This document shows, one piece after another, positions 1 to 7,042 of a DNA stretch of 11,142 bases (position 1 is its first letter; the number at the start of each line of letters is the position of its first letter). This stretch comes from an uncultured Clostridium sp. GTDB lineage: Bacteria > Bacillota > Clostridia > TANB77 > CAG-508. Under the pieces are notes generated by a model. The model saw only the letters and a program-made list of their open reading frames with translations. It searched no databases and had not been told where the DNA came from. The stretch covers positions 1 through 11,142 of the forward strand of contig CANRXN010000011.1 of NCBI GenBank assembly GCA_947643945.1, given 5' to 3'. Made by a program: the position numbers and the translations under genes.

Positions 1-1
1 G

Positions 2-139
2 ATTGGCTGTGGTACAGTTTTAAATCCGGGAAGTGTAGTTGGCAAGAATGCTAGTATTTATCCGTTATCTTCTGTTCGTGGTGTGGTACCAGAAAACAGC
101 ATTTATAAAAATCAAAATGAGATTGTTAAAAAGAGATAA
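2..139 (+). CDS. C-terminal end of a hexapeptide-repeat (left-handed beta-helix) transferase, 5' end outside window
   Basis: The frame starting at base 2 reads 45 residues to a TAA stop. It has the spaced Gly/Val/Ile pattern of hexapeptide repeats (GCGTVLNPGSVVGKNASIYP) followed by a short tail ending in EIVKKR. Acyl- and nucleotidyl-transferases of the LpxA/GlmU-like fold end this way: the last coils of a beta-helix, then a capping segment (SVRGVVPENSIY). The start and any catalytic domain lie upstream of the window, so substrate and reaction cannot be told. The gene ends just before a strong hairpin terminator that it shares with the convergent membrane-protein gene. The family assignment rests on the repeat pattern alone. 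Confidence 0.6.
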   Translation: MGCGTVLNPGSVVGKNASIYPLSSVRGVVPENSIYKNQNEIVKKR

Positions 140-147
140 AAATAAGA

Positions 148-198
148 AAAAGACATATAGAATTCTTAAAATAAACAAAAGAATTTTATATGTCTTTT
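148..198. terminator. bidirectional hairpin terminator
   Basis: Arms 148-167 and 179-198 pair over 20 bp with one G-T wobble (AAAAGACATATAGAATTCTT against its near-perfect complement) around an 11-nt loop. A run of T follows on the plus strand and a run of A precedes, which becomes U on the minus-strand transcript. It lies between two convergent genes and can end both transcripts. Confidence 0.8.
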
Positions 199-210
199 AC
201 AAATTAATTA

Positions 211-585
211 CTACATAGACTGATTTCCAGGAATGAAGTAATCAACTACACCATAGATTAAAGCACCAATAATGGCAGCCATCCAAGAAATAGAATATCC
301 TGCAACAAAAAATTGTGTTACATATAAAACAATTGCTGCTAAAGCGAATCCTACAAATCCTTTACCAAATGGGCTGGCATGTAAACCAGTAAATTTGATA
401 ACTAAATAATCAATAACTGTTAGGACGACAGCAGCAATAGCTAAAGTCCAAAAACTATTAATGGTAAATCCAGGTGTAAAAAATGCAGTAATAGCTAATA
501 CTACAGCAGAAGCAATTAGTCTACCAACGATTTGCCATGCAGTAGAAGCTCCTGATTTTGTTTGATTTCCTTGAGCATCTGTCAT
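211..585 (-). CDS. small integral membrane protein, YvlD / phage holin family 4 type
   Basis: A 124-residue protein with a short polar N-terminus and four hydrophobic segments: roughly residues 20-38, 42-62, 77-96 and 101-118. Motifs such as ITAFFTPGFTI, YLVIKFTGLHASPFGKG and YVTQFFVAGYSISW match the PF04020 family (bacterial YvlD-like proteins, named after mycobacterial four-TM phage holins). Members are common chromosomal membrane proteins of unknown role, and nothing nearby suggests a prophage or lysis cassette. The start is the ATG at 583-585 because a perfect AAGGAGG lies 8 nt upstream (594-600). A longer reading from an ATG at 613-615 would put that site inside the coding region. Transcription ends at the hairpin shared with the upstream plus-strand gene. 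Confidence 0.85.
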   Translation of the reverse strand: MTDAQGNQTKSGASTAWQIVGRLIASAVVLAITAFFTPGFTINSFWTLAIAAVVLTVIDYLVIKFTGLHASPFGKGFVGFALAAIVLYVTQFFVAGYSISWMAAIIGALIYGVVDYFIPGNQSM

Positions 586-644
586 AGGTCTAACCTCCTT
601 AGAATTAAAATTCATTTAGTCATTTTCAAAAAGGTTCTAAAATT

Positions 645-674
645 ATTATTCTCAAAATAAAAAAAATTATTCAA
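645..674 (-). promoter_or_regulatory. possible promoter for the YvlD-like gene
   Basis: On the minus strand TTGAAT (669-674) and AATAAT (645-650) are separated by 18 nt, about 60 nt upstream of the chosen start. The region is very AT-rich, so such matches arise easily. The gap 586-774 separates divergent genes and must also hold the promoter of the plus-strand DUF421 gene. For that one I see only a poor match (TTGCAT 722-727, 17 nt, TTGAAT 745-750). Confidence 0.3.
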
Positions 675-774
675 AAAAATGCGTATAAAATAGTTAAAAT
701 TTGTAAAAAATAAATAAAAAATTGCATTTTAAAAAGCTGTATTCTTGAATGAAAAATAAAAAGTAGGTGTTTTC

Positions 775-1455
775 ATGTTAATTACATTTTTTAGAGCCAT
801 TATACTTTACACAATAGTTTTAATTGTAATGAGGCTAATGGGAAAAAGAGAAATTGGTCAGTTGCAACCATTTGAATTAGCAATATCTATCATGATAGCA
901 GACCTGGCATCTATTCCCATGACAGAAATAGGAATTCCAATCTCAAATGGTATTATTCCAATATTAGGTTTGCTAGTGATGCATTTAATTATTTCTGTTA
1001 TCAATATGAAAAGTTTGAAAGCAAGAGAAGTAATCTGTGGAAAGCCAAGCATCTTAATTTATCGAGGAAAAATTAATGAAGAAGCACTAAGAAAAGAAAG
1101 ATTTACAATCAATGAATTAGAAGAAAGACTAAGAGGAAACAATGTGGTAAATCTTGGAGATGTAGAATATGCCATATTAGAAACAAGTGGTCAAGTAACT
1201 GTTATTCAAAAACCAGAAAAAAGAAATACCATTCCAGAAGATTTTCAAATTCAACCAGAATATGAAGGAATTCCTTATGACTTAGTAATAGATGGAAAAA
1301 TAATGTATAAAAATTTGCAAGCATTAGGGAAAAATTATGCTTGGCTAAAAAAACAAGTAGAAAAATTTAAAATGAAGCCAGAAGAGGCCTTAGTTGTAAC
1401 AATAGATGGTAAAGGACAATTTTTTTGTCAGGCTAAAAATAAAAAGAGGGATTAG
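775..1455 (+). CDS. DUF421 (YetF-like) membrane protein
   Basis: A 226-residue protein of the YetF/DUF421 family. The N-terminus carries three hydrophobic helices (about 4-20, 36-53 and 59-77) that include the family signature RLMGKREIGQLQPFELAISIMIADL. A soluble mixed alpha/beta domain follows (RFTINELEERLRGNNVVNLGDVEYAILETSGQVTVI, about 108-145). Length is normal. Family members occur in spore-forming Firmicutes; some relatives (2Duf proteins of spoVA-2mob elements) affect spore heat resistance, but the molecular function is not settled. A weak site, AGGTG at 765-769, lies 5 nt before the ATG. The next gene encodes DUF4363, a common partner in Clostridia, so the two probably form a small operon. 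The gene ends inside a REP-like repeat. Confidence 0.9.
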   Translation: MLITFFRAIILYTIVLIVMRLMGKREIGQLQPFELAISIMIADLASIPMTEIGIPISNGIIPILGLLVMHLIISVINMKSLKAREVICGKPSILIYRGKINEEALRKERFTINELEERLRGNNVVNLGDVEYAILETSGQVTVIQKPEKRNTIPEDFQIQPEYEGIPYDLVIDGKIMYKNLQALGKNYAWLKKQVEKFKMKPEEALVVTIDGKGQFFCQAKNKKRD

Positions 1456-1505
1456 GGGGACGTTCCTTAAAATCCCTGTTTTGGGGATAGGGCACTCCTT
1501 AAAAT
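1448..1505 (+). repeat. REP-like GC-rich repeat between the DUF421 and DUF4363 genes
   Basis: Two imperfect direct copies of a G-rich unit: 1448-1473 begins GGGATTAGGGGGACG and 1483-1505 begins GGGGATAGGGCAC. Both end in the identical ten bases TCCTTAAAAT. Between them ATCCC (1472-1476) and GGGAT (1484-1488) can form a small hairpin. The near-palindrome GGGACGTTCC sits in the first copy. It stands out as GC-rich in an AT-rich intergenic space and overlaps the stop codon of the DUF421 gene. It resembles REP elements mobilised by IS200-type transposases, but no transposase is present here. Confidence 0.5.
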
Positions 1506-1530
1506 AATTAGAAAGAATAGGAGTTTAAAG

Positions 1531-1920
1531 ATGTTAAAAGAAACGATTATTTGTATTGTTATTATTATTGCTATCATTTTTGGCGATAGAACAACTGGAA
1601 ATTATACAACAGAAGCGGTTTTAGAATTGTCAAATGGACTTACAGATTTAAGAGAAGAGATAACACAAAATAATACGGAAAAACAAGCCATACAAGAGCA
1701 AATGGAAGCAATTTATCAAAATTGGCAACAAAAACATGATAAATTAGCATATTATATTGAACATGACGAGCTAGAAAAGGTGGAAACAGAGTTTGTTGCG
1801 ATTAAGAGTTATCTTGAAACAGAGGAGTATGAAGAGGCAACAAGTGAGTTGGATAAAAGTGTTTTTGTTTTAAAGCATATTGAGGATAAGTATGATTTTA
1901 ATTTACAAAATGTCTTTTAA
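1531..1920 (+). CDS. DUF4363 family protein
   Basis: A 129-residue protein with one N-terminal hydrophobic helix (residues 5-17, ETIICIVIIIAIIFGD) that serves as signal anchor. A charged, largely helical domain rich in Glu, Lys and Gln follows (about 30-120, NGLTDLREEITQNN through KHIEDKYDFNLQNVF). This fits DUF4363 (PF14276), a small extracytoplasmic family found in Clostridia and often encoded next to DUF421 proteins, as here. The function is unknown. The start is supported by AGGAG at 1519-1523, seven bases before the ATG. The gene probably shares a transcript with the DUF421 gene, 75 bp upstream, across the REP-like repeat. It ends at the convergent terminator with the Lon-like gene. Confidence 0.75.
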   Translation: MLKETIICIVIIIAIIFGDRTTGNYTTEAVLELSNGLTDLREEITQNNTEKQAIQEQMEAIYQNWQQKHDKLAYYIEHDELEKVETEFVAIKSYLETEEYEEATSELDKSVFVLKHIEDKYDFNLQNVF

Positions 1921-1927
1921 TAAAAAG

Positions 1928-1951
1928 AAAGGAGGGACTAATCCCTCTTTT
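1928..1951. terminator. convergent bidirectional terminator overlapping the end of the Lon-like gene
   Basis: AAAGGAGGGA (1928-1937) pairs with TCCCTCTTTT (1942-1951), ten pairs with one wobble around a four-base loop. The TAG stop codon of the minus-strand Lon-like gene occupies the loop and its last codons form one arm. A-rich sequence on the left gives a U-rich tail to the minus transcript; the plus transcript from DUF4363 ends on TTTT. Confidence 0.75.
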
Positions 1952-4334
1952 CGCTTATTTCAGCATATTTTTTTAACTTCTCATAAACCAAATAATTAAT
2001 TGTACCTGCAGGGAAGTGACCATTTTTGTCTTTTCGACCTGCTGGAACACCAGTTAAAACTTCAATTCCTTCCTCAATGGTAGAAATCGAATAAACATGG
2101 AACAACTTATTCTTAACAGCTTCAATAATTTCGCCAGACAACTGTAAATTATCCACATTTTGTACTGGTATCATAACGCCGTGAGAGCCATCTAAGCCCC
2201 TCATTTTACAAATTTGGAAAAAGCCTTCAATCTTTTCATTTACGCCACCAATTGGTTGAATTTGACCTTTTTGATTAACAGAACCGAGTAACAGCAATTG
2301 ATTGGTTAATAGGAATACCAGACAAACTAGATAACAAACCATATAGCTCGGTGCTAGAAGCACTATCCCCATCCACGCCATTGTATAATTGCTCAAAACA
2401 AATACTTGCTGTTAAACACAAAGGAATATCTTGGGCAAACATTTCACCTAAGTATCCGAGTTAAAATCAATACACCTTTTGAATGAGAAGGTCCAGAAAT
2501 TTCAACTTCTCTTTCGATGTTGATAATTCCATTTTTTCCAGTATAAGTATTAACTGTAATTTTAGCTGGTTTTCCAAAAGTATAATCACCAATCGTCATA
2601 ACGGTTAACCCATTTAATTCACCGACTTCAAAGCCAGAAGTATTAATTAAAAGAGAATTTTGTTTTATCATTTCTAAATATTTGCTATCATATTTTTTAA
2701 CACGTTCAATTCGTTCTTCCAATGCCTTATCAATAAACTTAGCAGTAACCGTCTTGGATTTTGCTATTTTTGCCCAAGTAGCAGCTTCACCAACCACTTG
2801 TGTTAGACTATCAAAGCGAGTAGAAACCTTGCTGTGACTTCCTGCTAATTTGGAAGCATATTCTACCAAACGAGCCATACCAGAGCGGTCAAGATGTGGT
2901 AAATCTTCATGTTGACAAAATCCATGAACAATTTGAGAAAGCTTTTGTAAATTTTCGTTATTAATTAAAGCATCGTCTTCAAACTCTACTTTTATTTTAA
3001 ATAACTTTTTAAAGTCGCTATCCATAGCTAAAAGTGTTTGATAAATACTAGCGTTTCCAATTAAAATAACTTTTAAATTTAAAGGAATTGGCTCTGGTTT
3101 TAAAGAAATAAGTGCCATAGAAGAACGTTGTTCAGCAGCATTTTCAATACTTAATTCCTTTACCCTTAGTGCCTTTTTCAAAGCTTCATAACAAATACCA
3201 TTAGCTAATAAATCTTTGGCTTGGAAAATGATATAACCCCCATTTGCTCGTTGCATAAGTCCGAGGTTTTAACATGGTGTGGTCTGTTTTTAAAGCGCCG
3301 TAGTAATTTTCATATTCTAAAGAACCAAAAATATTATGGTAAGAGTAATTAGAATCCATAACAACAGGGGCACCTTCTAAATTAGCGTTATCAATAAACA
3401 AATTGACGCGGTAATTTAAACATGGGTCTGGTTTTTTCATGTTAGGTGCCTGCGGTGCTGTAGCAGGTTGTTTGTTGGCATCATCTTCTAAAAATACTGG
3501 GATGTTTTTTAAAATGTCTTGTTTAATATCATTTAAAAATTTATTGATTTTTTTATTTCTTTTATATTGCGATTTTAAGTAGTTAATGTGAACATTAACT
3601 GTAAGCAAAGCTACATTAGATTGCCATTCTGCGATTTTTTTATCTGCTTGACGCTCAATTTCTTTGATTTGACCAATAGCCTCCATAATTTGTTCTTGTA
3701 CAAAAGCAGAGTTTTGCTCATATACTTGTTTTACTGTGCTATCCAATTTTTCAAATTCTTCTTCTTCGATGGCTTTACCATCTACAACTGGCATCATATA
3801 GATACCATTTTGTGCAGCTTTTACTTGAAAATTATATTTAGAAGCATCTTGATTTAGTTTTTCTAATAAAGAAGAACGTTTTACTTCAAATTCTTGTTTA
3901 ATCAATGCTTTTTCTTTTTCAAAATCGTCATTATTAAAAGTTTTTTTGATATCTTTTCGAATTTCTTTAATAAAACCGTCCATTGCGTCTTTAAATTCTT
4001 TCCCTTTTCCAGCAGGAAGTTCAACAGCAATTGGTTCATTTGGGTTATCAAAATTATAGATATAACACCAATCAGCAGGTGTCTTTTTTTTCGGTGCAAT
4101 TTTTTGTAAATAGTTTTTGGTGTACATAGTTTTACCAACACCACTTGGCCCTTCCAAATATAGGTTATATCCTTTAACATCTACTTGTAACCCAAATTCT
4201 AAGGCTTTGATACCACGGTCTTGTCCAATTCCTTCTTGGATTGGTTCTAATTCTTCGGTGGTTTCAAATTTGAATAGATTTTCATTACATGTCATTTTTA
4301 GGTCTTTGTAATTTAATTCGTTTTTGTTTTTCAT
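1938..4334 (-). CDS. Lon-family (LonB-like) ATP-dependent protease, read through three +1 shifts at CGG
   Basis: ATP-dependent serine protease of the cytoplasmic LonB-like type common in Clostridia. With one C skipped at each of three in-frame CGG codons the gene gives an uninterrupted 797-residue protein, normal for the family. Walker A is GPSGVGKT (62-69). A long charged helical insertion lies around 110-260, and a Walker-B-like GGYIIFQAKDLL at 365-376. The C-terminal protease domain has catalytic Ser657 in GVDGDSASSTE and Lys700 in GGVNEK. Their spacing of 43 residues equals that of E. coli Lon Ser679/Lys722. The shifts fall at Gly358, Gly626 and Gly683, the last between the two catalytic residues. 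Without them translation stops after 377 residues and no protease domain is made. The ATG follows GGAGG (4341-4345) by 6 nt. A decayed pseudogene is the alternative, but no other damage is visible and all three lesions are identical in form. Confidence 0.88.
2284..2286 (-). other. +1 recoding site 3 of the Lon-like gene (in-frame CGG)
   Basis: The upstream frame reads ACT CGG TTC TGT TAA and stops at once. Skipping the C gives ACT GGT TCT GTT AAT, that is AVT-G-SVNQKG, the conserved strand between the catalytic Ser and Lys of Lon proteases. The glycine is number 683. Confidence 0.85.
2456..2458 (-). other. +1 recoding site 2 of the Lon-like gene (in-frame CGG)
   Basis: The upstream frame reads ACT CGG ATA CTT AGG TGA and ends. 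Skipping the C gives ACT GGA TAC TTA GGT, that is GVLILT-G-YLGEMFAQ, the expected GVLILxGYL motif of this Lon subfamily. The glycine is number 626. Confidence 0.85.
3261..3263 (-). other. +1 recoding site 1 of the Lon-like gene (in-frame CGG)
   Basis: The upstream frame reads CCT CGG ACT TAT and runs 19 more unrelated codons to a stop at 3201. Skipping the C gives CCT GGA CTT ATG, that is MLKP-G-LMQRANGGYI, a conserved stretch of the family. The glycine is number 358. Confidence 0.85.
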
Positions 4335-4382
4335 TTGTTTCCTCCAAATTTTTTTCTTTTATAGTGTATCCAATTTAAAACT

Positions 4383-4411
4383 ATTTTATATTAGTTAAGG
4401 AAAAAAGTAAA
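4383..4411 (-). promoter_or_regulatory. probable promoter of the Lon-like gene
   Basis: On the minus strand TTTACT (4406-4411) and TAAAAT (4383-4388) are separated by exactly 17 nt, about 50 nt upstream of the ATG. The match is moderate in AT-rich DNA, so confidence is limited. I see no CIRCE or CtsR-like operator nearby. Confidence 0.4.
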
Positions 4412-4444
4412 GAGAAATTTGCGAAAAAAATGATTTTTGAGAGC

Positions 4445-4475
4445 GATGTTTTTTGCCCCCGTCCCAAAAAACATC
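4445..4475. repeat. perfect 11-bp inverted repeat with a GC-rich loop
   Basis: GATGTTTTTTG (4445-4455) and CAAAAAACATC (4465-4475) are exact complements around the nine-base loop CCCCCGTCC. It lies between divergent promoters, so a terminator role is unlikely. The loop read on the minus strand (GGACGGGGG) recalls the GGGGGACG of the repeat at 1448-1505, so it may be another REP-like unit or a protein-binding palindrome. Confidence 0.6.
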
Positions 4476-4479
4476 AAAA

Positions 4480-4507
4480 AAGCTATTGCAAAAAAAAGCA
4501 AAAGCTT
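4480..4507. promoter_or_regulatory. candidate operator of the TetR-family regulator
   Basis: AAGCTATTGC (4480-4489) and GCAAAAGCTT (4498-4507) form an inverted repeat matching at 9 of 10 positions around eight A. The repeat covers the -35 box and reaches the edge of the -10 box of the tetR promoter. Position, symmetry and 28-bp size fit autorepression by the TetR-family protein encoded just downstream. Binding itself is inferred. Confidence 0.5.
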
Positions 4508-4514
4508 ATATAAT
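4486..4514 (+). promoter_or_regulatory. promoter of the tetR-acyl-CoA synthetase operon
   Basis: TTGCAA (4486-4491), a 17-nt spacer, and a perfect TATAAT (4509-4514). Transcription should begin near 4521, about 35 nt before the tetR ATG at 4556, with AAGGA (4541-4545) as ribosome binding site. Confidence 0.75.
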
Positions 4515-4555
4515 AAAATCGGTAAAAAAGAGAAAAAAGGAAGGATGTTAAAAAT

Positions 4556-5126
4556 ATGAACAAAACCAAAAGAAAAATATTTGAAACATCAATGAAACTA
4601 TTTGCAGAAAAAGGATATGACCGGAACAAGTATTGAAGAAATAACAGCAACCGTAGGGGTAGCCAAAGGTACTTTATATTATCACTTTTCCAGCAAAGAG
4701 GAGATTTTCAATTTTTTAGTAGAAGAAGGAATCAAGCTTTTACAAAATAGTATTGATATAAAAACAGCCAAATTTTCTAATTATATTGACAAAATCAAAG
4801 CCATTGTCTTAATCCAAATAAAAATAGTTGTAAAATATGAAGACTTAATTACTATTTTACTAAGTCAATTTTGGGGCAATGAAGCAAGGCATCAAAAATG
4901 TAGAAAACACATTTTAGAATATATCGGACAAATTGAAAATATAGTAAAAGAAGGAATGGATGCTGGACAAATTAAAAAGGGAAATCCGCAGGCGATTGCC
5001 TCTGAGATTTATGCTTTAATATGCTCTAGTTTAGTATATAAAACAAGAAAAGAAGAAACAATAGACACAATGAAATTATTTAAAGAGTTTGAAAATACAG
5101 TAATAGAAGGGTTGAAGGTAAAATGA
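4556..5126 (+). CDS. TetR-family transcriptional regulator, read through one +1 shift at CGG
   Basis: A DNA-binding repressor of 189 residues once the single +1 shift at codon 23 is allowed, which is the usual TetR length. The N-terminal helix-turn-helix domain (about 5-50) reads KRKIFETSMKLFAEKGYD-G-TSIEEIT and then VGVAKGTLYYHFSSKEEIF, the classical signature. The C-terminal helical ligand domain (55-189) has no recognisable ligand signature. Its coding frame ends ATGA, overlapping the acyl-CoA synthetase start, so it likely controls that gene, in the manner of Bacillus FadR beside fatty-acid degradation genes. That role is inferred from context only. The start at 4556 precedes the shift; without the shift translation stops at 4634-4636 after 25 residues. 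A later ATG at 4602 has no good binding site and would delete the first helix. Confidence 0.85.
4622..4624 (+). other. +1 recoding site in the TetR gene (in-frame CGG)
   Basis: The frame from the ATG reads GGA TAT GAC CGG AAC AAG TAT TGA. Skipping one C gives GAC GGA ACA AGT ATT, that is EKGYD-G-TSIEEIT, the expected turn before helix 2 of the DNA-binding domain. Glycine 23 is restored. Because the preceding codon ends in C, the skipped base could formally be 4621 or 4622. Confidence 0.85.
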
Positions 5127-6841
5127 GGAAACCAATTCACAAAATGCCAAAATATGATAATTTAAAAGAAATGCTTGAAAAATCAGGAAAGATATATGGT
5201 AACAGACCAGCCTATATATTTAAAACAGAAGAAGAGGGAATATTTAGAGAAATTACACACAAGCAATTTAGAGAAGAAATCAACAACCTAGGAACAGCGC
5301 TAATTTCCATGGGATTGAAAGACAAAAGAATTGCTGTAATTTCAGAAAATAGATATGAATGGGGAATGGCTTATTTTGCGACGGTTGCGGGGACAGGAGT
5401 AATTGTTCCGTTAGATAAAGCTTTACCAGATAATGAAATAGAAAATCTAATTTTACGTTCAGGTGTAGAAGCAATTTTCTATTCTAATAAATATAACAAC
5501 ATTATGAATGAAATCAAAGAAAAAAATAATACTAACATTAAATTCTTTATTTCTATGGATTTAGAAGAACAAACAGACGGAATTTATGCACAAAAAGAGT
5601 TGATAAAAAAAGGAAAAGAATTAATGGAAGCTGGAAATCGAGAATTTATAGATGCCAAGATCAATTCTGAAGAAATGGGAGTCATGCTATTTACCTCAGG
5701 AACAACAGCTATGTCAAAAGCAGTCATGTTATCCCATAAAAATTTATGTGCCAATTTATTTGACATAGCATCTACTATTAAAGTTGATGAAAATGACGTG
5801 TTTCTATCCTTTTTACCATTACACCATACCTTTGAATGTACCACTGGTTTTATTTATCCTGTTTCAAAAGGCTCAAGCATTGCTTTTTGTGAAGGAATTA
5901 GGCACATTGCTGATAACATCAAAGAATATAGAGTAACAGCTATGGTGTCAGTTCCAATTCTTTTTGAGAGTATGTACAAAAGAGTTATGAAGAACATTGA
6001 GAAAAAAGGAAAACTAGAAACCGTAAAAAAAGGAATTAAAATCAGCCAATTTTTATTAAAAATTGGAATTGATATAAGAAGAAAATTATTTAAAGAAATT
6101 CATGACAATTTAGGGGGAAGACTACGCCTATTTGTATCTGGCGGAGCTGCGCTAGATCCAGAAGCAGAAAAAGGTTTTAACGAATTAGGAGTTGCCATGT
6201 ATCAAGGGTATGGTCTAACCGAAAGTTCGCCAGTAATTGCAGCAGAGGACGACAAATATAGAAGATTAGGCTCTATTGGAAAAGCATTTCCAAGTTTAGA
6301 AGTTAAAATTGTAGAACCAAATGAAGAGGGAATTGGTGAATTAGTAGCCAAAGGACCATCTATCATGATGGGGTATTATGATAATGAAGAAGCAACCAAA
6401 GAAACAATTGACAAAGAAGGATGGTTACATACAGGAGACTTAGCAAGAATTGATAAAGACGGTTATATCTTTATTTCTGGAAGAAAGAAATTTGTCATTG
6501 TATTAAAAAATGGAAAAAACATTTATCCAGAAGAATTAGAAACGTTAATTAACAAAATAGAAGGAATAAAGGAAAGCTTTGTCTACGGAAAACCAGAAGA
6601 AGATGGGGATTACAAAATTTGTGCCAAAATAGTTTATGATAAAGAAACAGCAAAAGAAAACTTTGGAATTTTGGAAGAAGAAGCTTTAAAACAAGTAATT
6701 TGGCAAGAAGTCAAAAAAATCAACAAAACCATGCCAGCCTATAAATATATAAGAGAAATTTCGATAACAGACAAAGAACTAATTAAAACAACAACGCAAA
6801 AAATTAAAAGATTTGAAGAAATAAAAACAGTAATCGACTAA
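5123..6841 (+). CDS. AMP-forming long-chain fatty acid-CoA ligase (acyl-CoA synthetase)
   Basis: An ANL-superfamily adenylate-forming enzyme of 572 residues, predicted to activate fatty acids with ATP and CoA. Motifs in order: phosphate-binding loop LFTSGTTAMSKAVMLSH (189-205); LPLHHTFE (231-238); YGLTESSP (363-370); GWLHTGD (433-439); the hinge and C-terminal domain GRKKFVIVLKNGKNIYPEE (453-471); and TTQKIKR (557-563), whose Lys560 is the likely adenylation lysine. The loop carries Ala where most relatives have Gly (TTAMSKA for TTGxxKG), possibly a lineage variant. The start overlaps the tetR stop (ATGA) with a modest AAGG site, so translation is probably coupled to completion of tetR. No transmembrane segment is obvious. 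Substrate chain length is not readable. It has no in-frame CGG and is intact. Confidence 0.9.
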   Translation: MRKPIHKMPKYDNLKEMLEKSGKIYGNRPAYIFKTEEEGIFREITHKQFREEINNLGTALISMGLKDKRIAVISENRYEWGMAYFATVAGTGVIVPLDKALPDNEIENLILRSGVEAIFYSNKYNNIMNEIKEKNNTNIKFFISMDLEEQTDGIYAQKELIKKGKELMEAGNREFIDAKINSEEMGVMLFTSGTTAMSKAVMLSHKNLCANLFDIASTIKVDENDVFLSFLPLHHTFECTTGFIYPVSKGSSIAFCEGIRHIADNIKEYRVTAMVSVPILFESMYKRVMKNIEKKGKLETVKKGIKISQFLLKIGIDIRRKLFKEIHDNLGGRLRLFVSGGAALDPEAEKGFNELGVAMYQGYGLTESSPVIAAEDDKYRRLGSIGKAFPSLEVKIVEPNEEGIGELVAKGPSIMMGYYDNEEATKETIDKEGWLHTGDLARIDKDGYIFISGRKKFVIVLKNGKNIYPEELETLINKIEGIKESFVYGKPEEDGDYKICAKIVYDKETAKENFGILEEEALKQVIWQEVKKINKTMPAYKYIREISITDKELIKTTTQKIKRFEEIKTVID

Positions 6842-6945
6842 AAACCACATAAGATTAGGGAAAATAGGTGAAAGATAAGTCGAACACAAAAGAAATCTGT
6901 AATATTTTTGTAATATTTATGTAACAAAAAATTAAAAAAAAAATA

Positions 6946-6985
6946 CAAAAAAGTACTTGTAGTTTTTTGAAAGTTAATGTATAAT
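6946..6985 (+). promoter_or_regulatory. promoter of the coiled-coil protein gene, with an overlapping inverted repeat
   Basis: TTGTAG (6957-6962), 17 nt, and a perfect TATAAT (6980-6985). CAAAAAAGTAC (6946-6956) and GTAGTTTTTTG (6959-6969) form an inverted repeat with one mismatch across the -35 box, possibly an operator. The rest of the 6842-7042 gap is AT-rich, with a short duplicated GTAATATTT (around 6900-6920) and no clear terminator for the acyl-CoA synthetase gene. Confidence 0.65.
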
Positions 6986-7042
6986 AAAAAAAGAAATAGA
7001 TAAAAAGCAAGCACGCGTAAGATAAAAGGAGGTACTTTTGCA

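Noticed and set aside
211..615. Longer start (ATG at 613-615) for the YvlD-like protein
   Set aside because: A perfect AAGGAGG lies within that extension, properly spaced before the ATG at 583-585.
1938..4334. Lon-like gene as an ordinary pseudogene
   Set aside because: All three breaks are the same single-C event at a codon boundary, catalytic residues are intact, there are no nonsense or deletion scars, and promoter, binding site and terminator are present. The same event occurs in tetR and in gltX.
4445..4475. Terminator role for the perfect hairpin
   Set aside because: It lies between divergent genes with no transcript expected to end there, and the tract after the stem is not U-rich in either useful direction.
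4602..5126. TetR protein starting at the ATG at 4602 with no frameshift
   Set aside because: It lacks a binding site and removes the first helix of the DNA-binding domain, while the ATG at 4556 has AAGGA, a good promoter and the missing helix in frame up to the CGG.
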